Position numbers and translations under genes: made by a program
Assembly (NCBI RefSeq): GCF_001767295.1
Contig: NZ_CP014944.1
Span: 4,092,001-4,156,000, forward strand
Reading direction: 5' to 3'
From: Colwellia sp. PAMC 20917
GTDB taxonomy: Bacteria > Pseudomonadota > Gammaproteobacteria > Enterobacterales > Alteromonadaceae
DNA length: 64,000 bases
Part shown: positions 9,038-18,578 of the stretch, piece after piece
Layout of the letters: every line of letters begins with the position of its first letter
Numbering within the stretch: position 1 is the stretch's first letter
The notes under the pieces: generated by a model
The model's input: the letters and a program-made list of their open reading frames with translations, nothing else
Database searches by the model: none
What the model was told of the DNA's origin: nothing

Positions 9038-11137
9038 ATGTCAGTTGTTAGTTATCAATTAGAAGGTGATATCGGTGTTATTCGGTTAAATAACCCGCCA
9101 GTTAACGCGCTTTCTCATGCATTACGGTTAGGAATTCAAGAGGCGTTAGTACAAGCACAAGATGATGCTTCATTAGCCTTAGTTTTGATTTGTGAAGGGC
9201 GTACTTTTATTGCGGGGGCAGACATTTCAGAGTTCGGTAAACCGCCTATGTTACCTTCGTTACCTGAGTTGCTTAATGCTGTTGAAGCATCAACCAAGCC
9301 TATTATTGCCGCCATTCATGGCACCGCACTTGGTGGCGGATTAGAGACTGCTTTGGCTTGTCACTATCGTTGTGCATTGGCTAGCGCTAATGTTGGCTTA
9401 CCTGAAGTTAAATTAGGTTTATTACCTGGTGCTGGTGGAACACAAAGAGCACCTAGGTTAGTCGGTGTTAAAGCCGCACTGGACTTAATTACTACGGGTA
9501 CGCCAATTTCTGCAGACAAAGCGCTAAGCCTAGGTTTAATTGATAAAGTCGTTGAAGAAGATTTATTGACCTCAGCCATTATGTTTGCCAAAGAAATTGT
9601 CGCACAAGGCGCTGTGCTTAGAAGAGTAAGAGATCTAGACCTTGATAAAACTAGTGCGTCAGCAGAGTTTTTCACTGAATATAGAGCGCAATTGAGTAAA
9701 CGTTTTCGTCAACAAGAAGCACCTCAACGTATTGTTGAATGTATTGAAGCGGCAATGAACAAACCTTTTGATGAAGGTCTTAAAGTTGAAAGACGTTTAT
9801 TTATAGAGTGCATGCAATCGTCGCAGTCTGCTGCATTACGTCATATGTTTTTTGCCGAAAGAATGTCCTCAAAAATTAAAGATTTACCAAAAGACACTCA
9901 GCTAAAAGATATTAAACGCGTGGGTATTATTGGTGGCGGTACCATGGGCGGAGGTATTGCAATGAATTTTGTTAATGCGGGTATCCCTGTGACATTACTG
10001 GAAATTAACGATGCAGCATTGCAGCGTGGTAAAGATATTATCGCTAAAAATTACGCGATGACCGTTAAAAAAGGTAAATTGACTACTGAACTCGCCGCAC
10101 AACGCCAAGAGCTAATCACAGGCACCACAGATTATAACGATTTAGCTGATATGGATTTGGTCATTGAAGCCGTTTTTGAAAATTTAGACATCAAAAAGCA
10201 AGTATTCGCCAAGCTCGATAAAGTGTGTAAACCCGGCGCTATTTTAGCCAGTAACACCTCTTATCAAGACGTAAATTTAATTGCAGAGTCTACTTCGCGA
10301 CCACAAGATGTTATTGGTCTGCATTTCTTTAGCCCTGCTAATGTAATGAAATTACTTGAAATTGTTCGCGGTGATAAAACATCTGATCAAGTGCTAGCAA
10401 CATCAATGGCGATTGCTAAAACCATTAAAAAAGTGCCTGCATTGTCTCGCGTTTGTTATGGCTTTATAGGTAACCGTATGTTGCGACAATATGCGCGTGA
10501 AGCTCAATTATGTTTACTTGAAGGCTCAACACCTCAAGGTATAGACACCGTAATGCAAAACTTTGGTATGGCAATGGGACCGCTTGCTGTTGGCGATTTA
10601 GCTGGAATAGACATTGGCTATAAAGCGCGTGAGGGCTTAACTGATGAAGAAAAAGGTGATGTTAGAACCTACTGCATTGCTGATGCGTTATATAAAATGG
10701 GCCGTTTAGGTCAAAAAACCGGTGCAGGCTATTACCAATATGATCCTGACACTAGACAGCGTATAGCTGACCCTGTAGTACTTGAAATTATCGAAGCACA
10801 AGCCAAACAAAGAGGGGTTGAGCGCAAAACAATAAATGATGTCACTATTTTACAACGTTTAACTTTCGCTTTAATCAACGAGGGTTTCAAAATACTTGAA
10901 GAGGGCATTGCACAACGCCCGAGTGATATTGATGTGGTTTACGCCTTCGGTTATGGATTTCCCGCTTATCGAGGTGGTCCAATGTTTTATGCCGAGACCA
11001 TAGGTTTAGACAAAATATATCAAACAATATGTGAATTTGGCGCTACTTACGGTGAAGAGTTTTGGCAACCAGCAACATTATTAAAACAACTTGTCACAGA
11101 AGGTAAAACCTTAACTCAGTGGGCTAATAGCCAATAA
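9038..11137 (+). CDS. Bifunctional enoyl-CoA hydratase / 3-hydroxyacyl-CoA dehydrogenase
   Basis: A 699-residue fusion enzyme. Residues 1-190 are a crotonase fold with the oxyanion-hole segments GRTFIAGADISEFG and HGTALGGGLETALACHYR and the catalytic-Glu block LPEVKLGLLPGAGGTQRAPR. From about residue 298 there is an NAD-binding Rossmann fold (VGIIGGGTMGGGIAMNFVNA), the catalytic-His block GLHFFSPANVMKLLEIVRG and the C-terminal 3HCDH dimerisation domain. The hydratase-first order resembles the peroxisomal multifunctional enzyme/FadJ class. It hydrates enoyl-CoA and oxidises the 3-hydroxyacyl-CoA to feed the upstream thiolase gene's product. It is the last gene before a strong terminator. Confidence 0.95.
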   Translation: MSVVSYQLEGDIGVIRLNNPPVNALSHALRLGIQEALVQAQDDASLALVLICEGRTFIAGADISEFGKPPMLPSLPELLNAVEASTKPIIAAIHGTALGGGLETALACHYRCALASANVGLPEVKLGLLPGAGGTQRAPRLVGVKAALDLITTGTPISADKALSLGLIDKVVEEDLLTSAIMFAKEIVAQGAVLRRVRDLDLDKTSASAEFFTEYRAQLSKRFRQQEAPQRIVECIEAAMNKPFDEGLKVERRLFIECMQSSQSAALRHMFFAERMSSKIKDLPKDTQLKDIKRVGIIGGGTMGGGIAMNFVNAGIPVTLLEINDAALQRGKDIIAKNYAMTVKKGKLTTELAAQRQELITGTTDYNDLADMDLVIEAVFENLDIKKQVFAKLDKVCKPGAILASNTSYQDVNLIAESTSRPQDVIGLHFFSPANVMKLLEIVRGDKTSDQVLATSMAIAKTIKKVPALSRVCYGFIGNRMLRQYAREAQLCLLEGSTPQGIDTVMQNFGMAMGPLAVGDLAGIDIGYKAREGLTDEEKGDVRTYCIADALYKMGRLGQKTGAGYYQYDPDTRQRIADPVVLEIIEAQAKQRGVERKTINDVTILQRLTFALINEGFKILEEGIAQRPSDIDVVYAFGYGFPAYRGGPMFYAETIGLDKIYQTICEFGATYGEEFWQPATLLKQLVTEGKTLTQWANSQ

Positions 11138-11148
11138 CTAAAAGAGTG

Positions 11149-11188
11149 AAAAATTAGCCATATCATATGTTGGCATGGCTAATTTTTT
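11149..11188 (+). terminator. Strong terminator ending the ligase-thiolase-hydratase operon
   Basis: A perfect 13-bp stem (AAAAATTAGCCAT at 11149-11161 with ATGGCTAATTTTT at 11175-11187) encloses a 13-base loop, and T residues continue on the 3' side. It separates the first three catabolic genes from the nitronate monooxygenase-like gene. Confidence 0.9.
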
Positions 11189-11218
11189 ATCACAGCAAAT
11201 ATGCTTTAGGGGATCAAA

Positions 11219-12196
11219 ATGTCAATTCCAAAAACCTTAAAAAATAAATTATCTTTACCTGTCATTAGTGCCCCCATGTTCATCATCTCGGGACCAGAAT
11301 TAGTTATTGCAGAGTGTAAAGCTGGTATTGTTGGCTCTTTTCCTGCGCTTAATGCGCGTCCACAATCCTTACTGGCTGAATGGCTAACCACCATTAAAAC
11401 TGAATTAGATCAGTACCAAATAGCTAACCCTAATGCCATTGTTGCGCCATATGCGGTTAATTTAATTGTTCACAAAAGCAATGACCGATTAGAGGATGAT
11501 ATAGATACTTGTATTGAATATAAAGTGCCGATTATTATTACCAGTTTACGTGCATTAGATCCTAAATTAGTTGAGCGTATTCATGCCTATGGCGGCATTA
11601 TTTTTCACGATATTATCAATGTTCGTCACGCCGAAAAAGCTATAGAAGCAGGTGTTGATGGTTTAGTTTTAGTATGTGCTGGCGCAGGTGGACATGCAGG
11701 CACCTTGAGTCCTTTTGCTTTAGTGAGTGAAATCAAGCAGTTTTTTGATGGCCCTATTGCGTTGTCTGGCTCGATTGCTAATGGCGCATCAATACTATCT
11801 GCACAAGCTTTAGGTGCGGACTTTGCCTATATAGGTACGTGTTTTATTGCCACCGAAGAAGCTAATGCTGATCCAGAATATAAAAACATGTTGGTTGAAT
11901 ATAGCGCGAAAGATATTGTTTATAGCTCACTATTTACTGGGGTTCATGGAAATTATCTTAAGCCAAGTATTGTTAATGCGGGTTTAGACCCTGATAACTT
12001 GGAAGAGGGCGATAAAAACAAAATGAAATTTGGCTCATCAGGTGGTAGTAAAACTAAAGCTTGGAAAGATATTTGGGGGGCAGGTCAAGGGTTAGGCAGT
12101 ATTACCGAGATTACCAATGTGTCTACTATCGTTGAGCGTTTCAAAACAGAATACGATCTGGCGTTATCTCGTTTAAATCGTCTGAACAAACAATAG
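11219..12196 (+). CDS. Nitronate monooxygenase / 2-nitropropane dioxygenase-like flavoprotein
   Basis: A 325-residue TIM-barrel FMN protein of the nitronate monooxygenase family. It begins with the family's typical LSLPVISAPMFIISGPELV, has the phosphate-binding and catalytic-His segment LVCAGAGGHAGT around residues 157-164, and the barrel-end segment SGSIANGASILSAQALGADF. Such enzymes oxidise alkyl nitronates, but many members sit in fatty acid or cyclic acid catabolic clusters where the true substrate is unknown. A GGGG-rich Shine-Dalgarno lies just upstream of the ATG. Position after a terminator and before an enoyl-CoA hydratase gene (10-base gap) indicates a second transcription unit of the same region. 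Confidence 0.88.
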   Translation: MSIPKTLKNKLSLPVISAPMFIISGPELVIAECKAGIVGSFPALNARPQSLLAEWLTTIKTELDQYQIANPNAIVAPYAVNLIVHKSNDRLEDDIDTCIEYKVPIIITSLRALDPKLVERIHAYGGIIFHDIINVRHAEKAIEAGVDGLVLVCAGAGGHAGTLSPFALVSEIKQFFDGPIALSGSIANGASILSAQALGADFAYIGTCFIATEEANADPEYKNMLVEYSAKDIVYSSLFTGVHGNYLKPSIVNAGLDPDNLEEGDKNKMKFGSSGGSKTKAWKDIWGAGQGLGSITEITNVSTIVERFKTEYDLALSRLNRLNKQ

Positions 12197-12206
12197 GTAC
12201 AACAAA

Positions 12207-12941
12207 ATGACATCTCAAGACAATATATTCATTCATAAAGACAATGGTGTTTTACACATAGGTATTCATCGTCCAGAGAAAAAAAATGCCTTAACCAGCT
12301 TAATGTATTCAGCTATGGCTAAAGCACTGAAAGATAGTGTTGTAGATGACAGTATTAATGTCGTACTTATACACGGTACAGACGATGCGTTTTCAGCTGG
12401 GAATGATTTAAACGATTTCAATAATCGAGATGTTAATAAAGCTTCACCCGCATCAATTTTATTATATGAGCTGCATAATTACCCAAAACCAATCGTCGGA
12501 GCCGTATCTGGCGTTGCTGTTGGAATAGGCGTAACTATGTTGCTTCATTTTGATTTGGTTTATGCATCAGAAACTTATTTTAAAATGCCTTTCGTCGATT
12601 TAGGTGTCTGCCCCGAAGGAGGTTCAAGCTTGCTTATTCCTCAATTAGCAGGCCATCGTAAAGCGGCTGAAATATTAATGTTGGGTGATGCTTTTAATAC
12701 CCAAACGGCAATTGATATCGGTATAGTAAATCAGCAAATAGACAAATCTGAAGTATTTGATTTTGCTTTAAGCAAGGCGAAAGCATTAGCCCTGAAACCT
12801 CAAAATGCTTTACGTACGACTAAAAAAATTCTTAAAGCTCCTCAGCAGACAATACTGACCGATATTATTGAAAAGGAGTTAGTGATTTTTGCACAGTTAC
12901 TGCAAAGCGAAGAATCTCAAGTGGCAAGAAACAGAAAATAA
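12207..12941 (+). CDS. Enoyl-CoA hydratase/isomerase family protein
   Basis: A 244-residue single-domain crotonase. The two oxyanion-hole regions are AFSAGNDLNDF and SGVAVGIGVTMLLHFDLVYA, and a Glu follows in DLGVCPEGGSSLLIPQLAG. That Cys-Pro-Glu-Gly pattern is typical of delta3,delta2-enoyl-CoA isomerase-like members rather than classical two-Glu hydratases. Isomerisation of misplaced double bonds in unsaturated acyl-CoAs is therefore a reasonable inference, but hydratase or other crotonase chemistry remains possible. It is translated 10 bases after the preceding gene and 9 bases before the hotdog thioesterase, so all are in one operon. Confidence 0.88.
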   Translation: MTSQDNIFIHKDNGVLHIGIHRPEKKNALTSLMYSAMAKALKDSVVDDSINVVLIHGTDDAFSAGNDLNDFNNRDVNKASPASILLYELHNYPKPIVGAVSGVAVGIGVTMLLHFDLVYASETYFKMPFVDLGVCPEGGSSLLIPQLAGHRKAAEILMLGDAFNTQTAIDIGIVNQQIDKSEVFDFALSKAKALALKPQNALRTTKKILKAPQQTILTDIIEKELVIFAQLLQSEESQVARNRK

Positions 12942-12950
12942 GGGATTAAA

Positions 12951-13349
12951 ATGAAACCTTGGGCAAATAAAGAAATGCCGCCATTTAATGAACATTTAGG
13001 CTTTGTGATTGAGCAATGGCGAGAAAATCATATTAAAATGAGTGCAGAGCTTAAACCTGAGCATTTAAACCGTTCAGGCATCCCTCATGGTGGGTATATT
13101 TCGGCATTGTTAGATGCAGCTACTGCACTGTCTGGAGCCTATAGTGAAGATCCTCTTTATTATAGAAAAGCATTAACGTTATCGCTAAACATAAACTACT
13201 TGGGGCAAGCGCAATCTAACAAGCTTTATGCTATTGGAAAAGTAACCGCTTCGGGTCGAAATATTTATTATGGCGCTGCTGAAGTATACGATGCTTTTGA
13301 CAATATTATTGCTTCAGGTCAAGGCGTCTTTCGTTACAGAAAAGAGTAA
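12951..13349 (+). CDS. PaaI-family hotdog thioesterase
   Basis: A 132-residue single hotdog-fold protein. The signature RSGIPHGGYISALLDAATAL carries the HGG segment that binds the thioester in PaaI-type thioesterases, and SLNINYLGQA is the usual central strand. The product should hydrolyse acyl- or aryl-CoA thioesters, probably to recover CoA when intermediates stall. It is in the operon with the enoyl-CoA hydratase gene (9-base gap, GGGATTAAA before the ATG) and is followed by a second, different hotdog thioesterase. Confidence 0.88.
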   Translation: MKPWANKEMPPFNEHLGFVIEQWRENHIKMSAELKPEHLNRSGIPHGGYISALLDAATALSGAYSEDPLYYRKALTLSLNINYLGQAQSNKLYAIGKVTASGRNIYYGAAEVYDAFDNIIASGQGVFRYRKE

Positions 13350-13419
13350 TTTAATGCCAACTGAATCATGCAAGATGCAGTGGTTTGGTAAGTCACACAG
13401 TTAATACCTAGCTATAGAA

Positions 13420-13869
13420 ATGGAGAATTTTTTGAAAGATCAATTACATCATTATCCTTATCAACTAAAGCACCCGGTTAGATGGGGAGATATTGATATG
13501 TTAGGGCATGTCAATAACACTAATTATTTTCGTTATTGTGAGGAAGGCAGAGTTAAATTTTTCTCTGAGAGTAATATCAGAGCCGCGCTTGGGCAAGATA
13601 AACTCGGTTTTGTTGTCGCCTATATTGATTGCAAGTTTAAGTTTCCGGTGACTTATCCTGATAATCTTATTATTGCCACTAAAGTTGAGAAAATAAGTAG
13701 CGATAGATTCACTTTAAGCCAAATTATTTATAGTGAAACACATCAAAAAGTTGCCGCTAAAAGTGAAAGTATTATTGTTTCTTTTAGCCATGAAATGCAA
13801 AGCAAGATTAACCTTCCGAGCGCGGCATTTACTTTGTTAGAAAAAGAATTAAACCAGGAATTTGAATAA
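13420..13869 (+). CDS. YbgC/FadM-type acyl-CoA thioesterase
   Basis: A 149-residue hotdog thioesterase of the 4-hydroxybenzoyl-CoA thioesterase/FadM type. The active-site block is VRWGDIDMLGHVNNTNYF, with the catalytic Asp after WG and the conserved HVNN. The start is uncertain. The ATG at 13420 has no Shine-Dalgarno, whereas the GGAG at 13422-13425 lies 6 bases before a TTG at 13432 in the same frame (protein beginning LKDQLHHY), so TTG may be the real start. Its role next to the PaaI-like protein is likely CoA recycling from acyl-CoA intermediates. Confidence 0.87.
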   Translation: MENFLKDQLHHYPYQLKHPVRWGDIDMLGHVNNTNYFRYCEEGRVKFFSESNIRAALGQDKLGFVVAYIDCKFKFPVTYPDNLIIATKVEKISSDRFTLSQIIYSETHQKVAAKSESIIVSFSHEMQSKINLPSAAFTLLEKELNQEFE

Positions 13870-13928
13870 ATTAAAAATATATAACAAAGAAAATTTTGTC
13901 AGATAATTCATTGAGGAGAAGTAAATTT

Positions 13929-14679
13929 ATGAAAGTATTAGTCCCAATTAAACGTGTCATTGATTATAACGTCAAAGTACGTGTTAAACCGGATAACTCA
14001 AACGTTGATTTAGCTAACGTTAAAATGGCCATTAACCCTTTTTGTGAAATCGCTGTAGAAGAAGCTGTTCGTCTTAAAGAGGCTGGCACAGCTACTGAAG
14101 TTATTGCGATTTCTATTGGTAATAAAAGCTGCCAAGAGCAACTTCGAACTGCACTAGCTTTAGGCGCAGATCGTGCGATTCATATTGATACAGAGCTGAC
14201 GCTTGACGCGTTAAATATTGCTAAACTATTACAAAAAATTGTCGAAGAAGAACAGCCGAAATTAGTTATCTTAGGTAAACAATCAATCGATAGCGACAAC
14301 AACCAAACCGGCCAAATGCTTGCCGCATTAACGGGTTTATCACAAGGTACTTTCGCCTCTGAAGTTAAAGTTGAAGGCGACAAAATTAACGTAACTCGAG
14401 AAGTCGACGCTGGATTACAAACTGTTGCGCTCAACTTACCTGCTTGTAACTACTGACTTACGTTTAAATGAGCCCCGTTATGCGTCTTTACCGAACATCA
14501 TGAAAGCTAAACGTAAACCTTTAGTGGTAAAATTGGCTGCTGATTTTGGTATTGATTTAACCCCACGAACTAACTTATTAAAAGTGACACCACCTAAAGA
14601 AAGACAAGCGGGTATTATTGTTGAATCAATTGATGAGTTAGTTGAAAAATTAAGAAATGAAGCGAAGGTGATCTCATGA
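13929..14679 (+). pseudogene. etfB: Electron transfer flavoprotein beta subunit, single-base frameshift
   Basis: The beta subunit of ETF, which with the alpha subunit accepts electrons from acyl-CoA dehydrogenases. ATG 13929 with a GAGGAG Shine-Dalgarno is the correct start ([19 protein letters not shown]). Homology runs to [12 protein letters not shown], then this frame ends CNY-stop at 14456. The rest, [20 protein letters not shown], continues in another frame to 14679. Removing one T from GCTTGTAAC at 14443-14446 restores LPAVTTDLRL and a protein of exactly 249 residues, the family norm. The stop overlaps the etfA ATG (ATGA). This is either a sequencing error or a true inactivating mutation. 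Confidence 0.93.
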
Positions 14680-15602
14680 GCATTTTAGTTTACGCAGAAC
14701 ACGATAACAGTGCGTTAAAAGCTGATACCTTAAAAACAGTTGCCGCGGCGCAACAAATAGGTGGTGATATCACCATTTTAGTTGCCGGTTCTAACTGTCA
14801 AAGCGTTGCTGAACAAGCTGCTAAAGTTAATGGTGTTACCAAGGTAATAGTTGCAGACAATCTAGTATATAAGCATCAACTGGCGGAAAATATTAGTTTA
14901 TTAGTCACAGAATTAGCGGCGGATTACCATGTGGTTATGGCTACAGCATTAACCACCGGCAAAAACTTTATGCCTCGCGTTGCCGCTTTATTAGATGTTG
15001 CTCAAATATCAGATATTACTGCGGTAGTCAGTGCTGATACTTTTGTGCGTCCTATCTACGCAGGTAATGCCATTGCAACCGTAGAAAGTTTAGATACTAA
15101 AAAGGTAATCACAGTGCGTTCAACCGGATTTGATGCGGTTGCCACTGATGGCTCTGCAGAGATCACAATGCTCGAACATGTCAAAGACGCAGGTATTTCA
15201 AGCCATGTCAGTGATGAGTTAACAGTTTCAAAACGGCCAGACTTAGGTGCAGCAAGTGTCGTTATTTCAGGTGGTCGTGGTATGCAAAATGGCGATAACT
15301 TTACGTTATTAGACGGTATTGCCGACAAGTTAGGCGCTGCTATTGGTGCATCACGCGCGGCTGTAGACGCCGGATTTGTCCCCAATGACATGCAAGTAGG
15401 CCAAACAGGTAAAATTGTTGCGCCAGACTTATACATTGCGGTTGGTATTTCAGGCGCAATTCAACATCTTGCCGGCATGAAAGACTCGAAAGTGATTGTG
15501 GCGATAAACAAAGATCCAGAAGCGCCTATTTTTCAAGTAGCTGACTACGGTCTTGTGGCCGATCTATTTGAAGCGTTACCTGAATTAGAAAACGCCTTGT
15601 AA
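14676..15602 (+). CDS. etfA: Electron transfer flavoprotein alpha subunit
   Basis: A 308-residue ETF alpha subunit. The N-terminal domain ([20 protein letters not shown]) pairs with EtfB. The C-terminal FAD domain shows the conserved [21 protein letters not shown], the [20 protein letters not shown] block that binds [12 protein letters not shown] and the [18 protein letters not shown] end. Its ATG overlaps the etfB stop, indicating translational coupling, which makes the etfB frameshift directly relevant. It should take electrons from the glutaryl-CoA and other acyl-CoA dehydrogenases and pass them to ETF-ubiquinone oxidoreductase, which is not in this window. Confidence 0.96.
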   Translation: MSILVYAEHDNSALKADTLKTVAAAQQIGGDITILVAGSNCQSVAEQAAKVNGVTKVIVADNLVYKHQLAENISLLVTELAADYHVVMATALTTGKNFMPRVAALLDVAQISDITAVVSADTFVRPIYAGNAIATVESLDTKKVITVRSTGFDAVATDGSAEITMLEHVKDAGISSHVSDELTVSKRPDLGAASVVISGGRGMQNGDNFTLLDGIADKLGAAIGASRAAVDAGFVPNDMQVGQTGKIVAPDLYIAVGISGAIQHLAGMKDSKVIVAINKDPEAPIFQVADYGLVADLFEALPELENAL

Positions 15603-16151
15603 GCATTGATTATACTAAGGTGATTTGACACTCATCACATGATAACCAAGTTAAACGTGAAATTATTCTTGGTTTTTAATCTTGTTTTTAACTTTGGTTA
15701 GTCGTGTTGATGAGTAACAATATAAAGCGCTTAATATCACCAATATATTTAGGTGATATAAGTCCTTGGTTAGTATCTTCAGTAGCAAACCAGTTAAATT
15801 CAAGTATAAATAACCCAGCCTAATATTATAAAACATATCGTTAGATTATGTGCATTTTCTTGATTAGCTAAGTGGCTGTAATACATTCGAAATGCTCAAT
15901 AATATCGATTTGTGTCTATTTGTAGCGCACAACACTCATTAACAATTAAAACCAAGTAACGTGTAAAAGCATATTTTAATGCGATTCCCTCTAAGTTGAA
16001 GCTATAAATTTATAAACTTCATCCTTAAACCTATCTATAATCTTTATTTTTAGCGTAAATAATGAGATTATATTGCTCATAATTTGAAAAACGTTTTGAC
16101 CGTTAAAACAAGTCAACACGCCTGGTATTAAAAAAAATTGAGTAGTTCAAA
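15603..16151. other. Intergenic region before the IclR gene, no gene seen
   Basis: About 550 AT-rich bases. A weak terminator for etfA lies near the left end (15645-15677). The right part must hold the promoter of the IclR gene. Neither strand has an open frame with recognisable homology. Confidence 0.6.
15645..15677 (+). terminator. Possible terminator after etfA
   Basis: AACCAAG (15645-15651) can pair with CTTGGTT (15668-15674) across a 16-base loop, and a T run follows. The stem is short and the loop long, so this is only moderately supported. Confidence 0.5.
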
Positions 16152-16952
16152 ATGAATACACTAACTGGTATGCCAAGAGATATTAATGGGGAAGTCGATC
16201 GTAAGTTTGTCGAAGCGCTTGCCAGAGGATTAGATATATTACGGGCATTTAACCCGGGAGATGGATTTCTTGGCAATCAGGAAATTGCTCAACGAACAGG
16301 TTTGCCAAAATCGAGTATATCTCGGTTAACCTATACTTTGACAAGCTTGGGCTACTTGACTTATTCAAAGCGCTTAGAAAAATATCAGCTCGGTGCTGGT
16401 GTGTTAGCCTTAGGTTATGCCTTTGTTTCTAATCTCACTATTCGCCAAGTGGCGAATCCTCAGATGAAAGAGCTTTCAATTGAAACAGGTACATCGATAG
16501 GCCTCGCAGACAGAGACCGTCTTGACATGATTTATGTTGATCATTGCGCTCCAAAAGACATTGTTACCTTTAAAAAAGATATTGGCGATAAAATTCCGAT
16601 GGCAACTACGGCTGCAGGACGAGCTTATTTAGTGGCACTGTCAGAAGAAGAACGTGACTTTTTTATGAGACACTTCAAAGAAAAACTGGGTGACAAGTTT
16701 GAGGCTATCAAGGCTGGGGTTGATCAAGCAGTGAAAAGCTATAAAGAGTTTGGTTTTTGTCACTCTTGGGGCGATTGGGAGCGAGATACCAATGCCATTG
16801 CTGTTCCACTGAAACTCACACAAGGGCAAATTTATGTATTCAATGCCGGTGGCCCAGCATTTAGGTTGTCGAAAGAATTTTTGAGTGGAGAAGTCGCGCC
16901 ACAATTAAAAAGTATGGTGCGTAATATCGAGGCAACGTTAATTCGATTTTAA
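16152..16952 (+). CDS. IclR-family transcriptional regulator
   Basis: A 266-residue IclR-type regulator. An N-terminal winged helix-turn-helix (residues ~18-75; NQEIAQRTGLPKSSISRLTY is the HTH) is followed by an effector-binding GAF-like domain with GTSIGLADRDRLDMIYVDHC and the PMATTAAGRAYLVALSEEE segment. IclR proteins of the PcaR/PobR/KdgR group control carbon-source catabolic genes. It sits between the ETF genes and a convergent TRAP transporter operon, so it probably controls one or both in response to the transported acid or its CoA ester. That link is inference from context. Confidence 0.92.
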   Translation: MNTLTGMPRDINGEVDRKFVEALARGLDILRAFNPGDGFLGNQEIAQRTGLPKSSISRLTYTLTSLGYLTYSKRLEKYQLGAGVLALGYAFVSNLTIRQVANPQMKELSIETGTSIGLADRDRLDMIYVDHCAPKDIVTFKKDIGDKIPMATTAAGRAYLVALSEEERDFFMRHFKEKLGDKFEAIKAGVDQAVKSYKEFGFCHSWGDWERDTNAIAVPLKLTQGQIYVFNAGGPAFRLSKEFLSGEVAPQLKSMVRNIEATLIRF

Positions 16953-16986
16953 GACTTTTTCTTAGTTTATTATTTCACTTATTGTT

Positions 16987-17019
16987 AAAAGGCCTTTGTT
17001 TATTGCACAGGCCTTTTTT
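16987..17019 (+). terminator. Terminator after the IclR gene
   Basis: A 9-bp stem AAAAGGCCT (16987-16995) and AGGCCTTTT (17009-17017) with a 13-base loop is followed by further T. The upstream A run means it could also work for the convergent TRAP operon. Confidence 0.85.
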
Positions 17020-17234
17020 GCAATTGGCCGATGATTATATTTTAATGATTTGGCGCTAAGTGAAGGGGAATATAAAATACTTATAGCGAAGTTTGGCAAA
17101 TAAAGCCTGACTTTGGTTATTATTTAATCGAGGTTAAGTGTAATTGAAAATATAGCATGAGCGCATCGTATGACTTGAACAGTTCTTGTTGTTCGCGGCA
17201 GGCCATATGCTGGCCAAACCGCTAATAATAAAAG

Positions 17235-18575
17235 CTACATCATAAGATTAGGCAATAGCAGCGATAGTATCGGGAAGGCGATAATTGCAATTAAGACTAA
17301 GACATCCATGACCAGAAAACGTGTAACGCCCATAAAAATCTCATACACCGCTACCGAAGGTTTAGTGACACTGGCGATAACAAAAACGTTTAGTCCTACC
17401 GGTGGGGTGATCAAGCTTATTTCAAGCAACTTTATTATGACCACGCCAAACCAAATTAAGTCTAAGCCATAACCTTCCACCATAGGAATTAAGAAAGGAA
17501 GGGTAAGTACCATAATGCCTAATGGGTCCAGAAACATACCTAGTAGAAAATATACACCTGCAATCATTACCAGTAATAACCATAACGATACGTCGGCAGA
17601 CTCGATCAGCCCAACCAGTGCTGGTGCCATGCCAGTAAGCGCAACAAAGCCAACAAAAATTTTTGCTCCTGCCGCAATAAAGAAGATAGTTGTGGTCTGC
17701 GTGCAAGTTTCTTTAATTGATTGGATAAACTGCTGCCAATTAAGTCGTTTTTGCAAAGAGCCAATAATGATTACCGAAAATGCACTGATTGCTGCTGCCT
17801 CGGTAGCGGTAAATATACCACCATAAATACCCCCAATAATAATAGTAAAAAGCAACATAGCTGGCCAACATCTTATAGCGGCTTTTCGGCGATCTCCTTT
17901 AACAAGTATGCTGGTATCAACTGGTGCATCACTTGGGTTACGTTTCACCCAGATGTAGATAACCACCAAAAAACCGACTAGAGATATCAGACCTGGAATA
18001 ACACCTGCCAAGAATAGGCGGCTAACTGACATTTCAGTAAAAATACCGTAAACAATAAATAGCACACTAGGTGGGATAAGCGAACCAAGCGTACCACCAA
18101 CGGCGACGGTAGATGTAGCTAAACGTTTATCGTAACCCATACGTAGCATTTCTGGCACGCAGATTTTACCCATTGCTGAAGCACAAGCTATGCTCGAACC
18201 CGTAATAGCGGAAAATCCCCCACAGCCAAAAACAGAGGCCATAGCGACCCCGCCAGGTAGGCGCTTTAACCAAACTCGCGCAGCATGATAAATGTCAGTA
18301 GTGATACCCGTATGGTAGGCAATATGACCTAAAAGCACGAATAGCGGTATCATACTTAGATCATAAGAATGTACTAAGTCGAAGGCATTGGATGAGATCA
18401 TAGTCAGCGCTGGTGCAACTGCCGTGTCAAAATCAAAGCCACCATTTCGCATAGCAAAAAATAAAAATATAAATACCGATGATACGCCAGCTAAGCTAAA
18501 GGCTATTGGTACACGCAATATAAGTAAAAGCAACGTACAGGCAAACCCGACGAGCCCAAGCATCAATGGATCCAC
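17235..18575 (-). CDS. dctM: TRAP transporter large permease (DctM)
   Basis: A 446-residue inner-membrane carrier subunit with about 12 spans. It shows TRAP large-subunit landmarks: RVPIAFSLAGVSSVFIF near the N-terminus, the GGFSAITGSSIACASAMGKI segment, VGGTLGSLIPPSVLFIVYGI and the C-terminal PVGLNVFVIASV. It moves an organic anion with Na+ in concert with the small subunit and binding protein. The start is GTG at 18575, 3 bases after the dctQ stop, served by GAGGG in the dctQ tail; ATG at residue 5 is the alternative. It is the last gene of a dctP-dctQ-dctM operon convergent with the IclR gene. Confidence 0.93.
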   Translation of the reverse strand: MDPLMLGLVGFACTLLLLILRVPIAFSLAGVSSVFIFLFFAMRNGGFDFDTAVAPALTMISSNAFDLVHSYDLSMIPLFVLLGHIAYHTGITTDIYHAARVWLKRLPGGVAMASVFGCGGFSAITGSSIACASAMGKICVPEMLRMGYDKRLATSTVAVGGTLGSLIPPSVLFIVYGIFTEMSVSRLFLAGVIPGLISLVGFLVVIYIWVKRNPSDAPVDTSILVKGDRRKAAIRCWPAMLLFTIIIGGIYGGIFTATEAAAISAFSVIIIGSLQKRLNWQQFIQSIKETCTQTTTIFFIAAGAKIFVGFVALTGMAPALVGLIESADVSLWLLLVMIAGVYFLLGMFLDPLGIMVLTLPFLIPMVEGYGLDLIWFGVVIIKLLEISLITPPVGLNVFVIASVTKPSVAVYEIFMGVTRFLVMDVLVLIAIIAFPILSLLLPNLMM

Positions 18576-18578
18576 AGA

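Noticed and set aside
15626-15636. GACACTCAT near the etfA stop as another copy of the RAYT core
   Set aside because: Only nine bases match and the flanks do not resemble any of the repeat families, so chance is likely.
15603-16151. Search for tRNA or small RNA genes in the long gaps
   Set aside because: No cloverleaf with a T-arm GTTCGA-type box, and no compact structured RNA apart from terminator hairpins, was seen in this or the other gaps.
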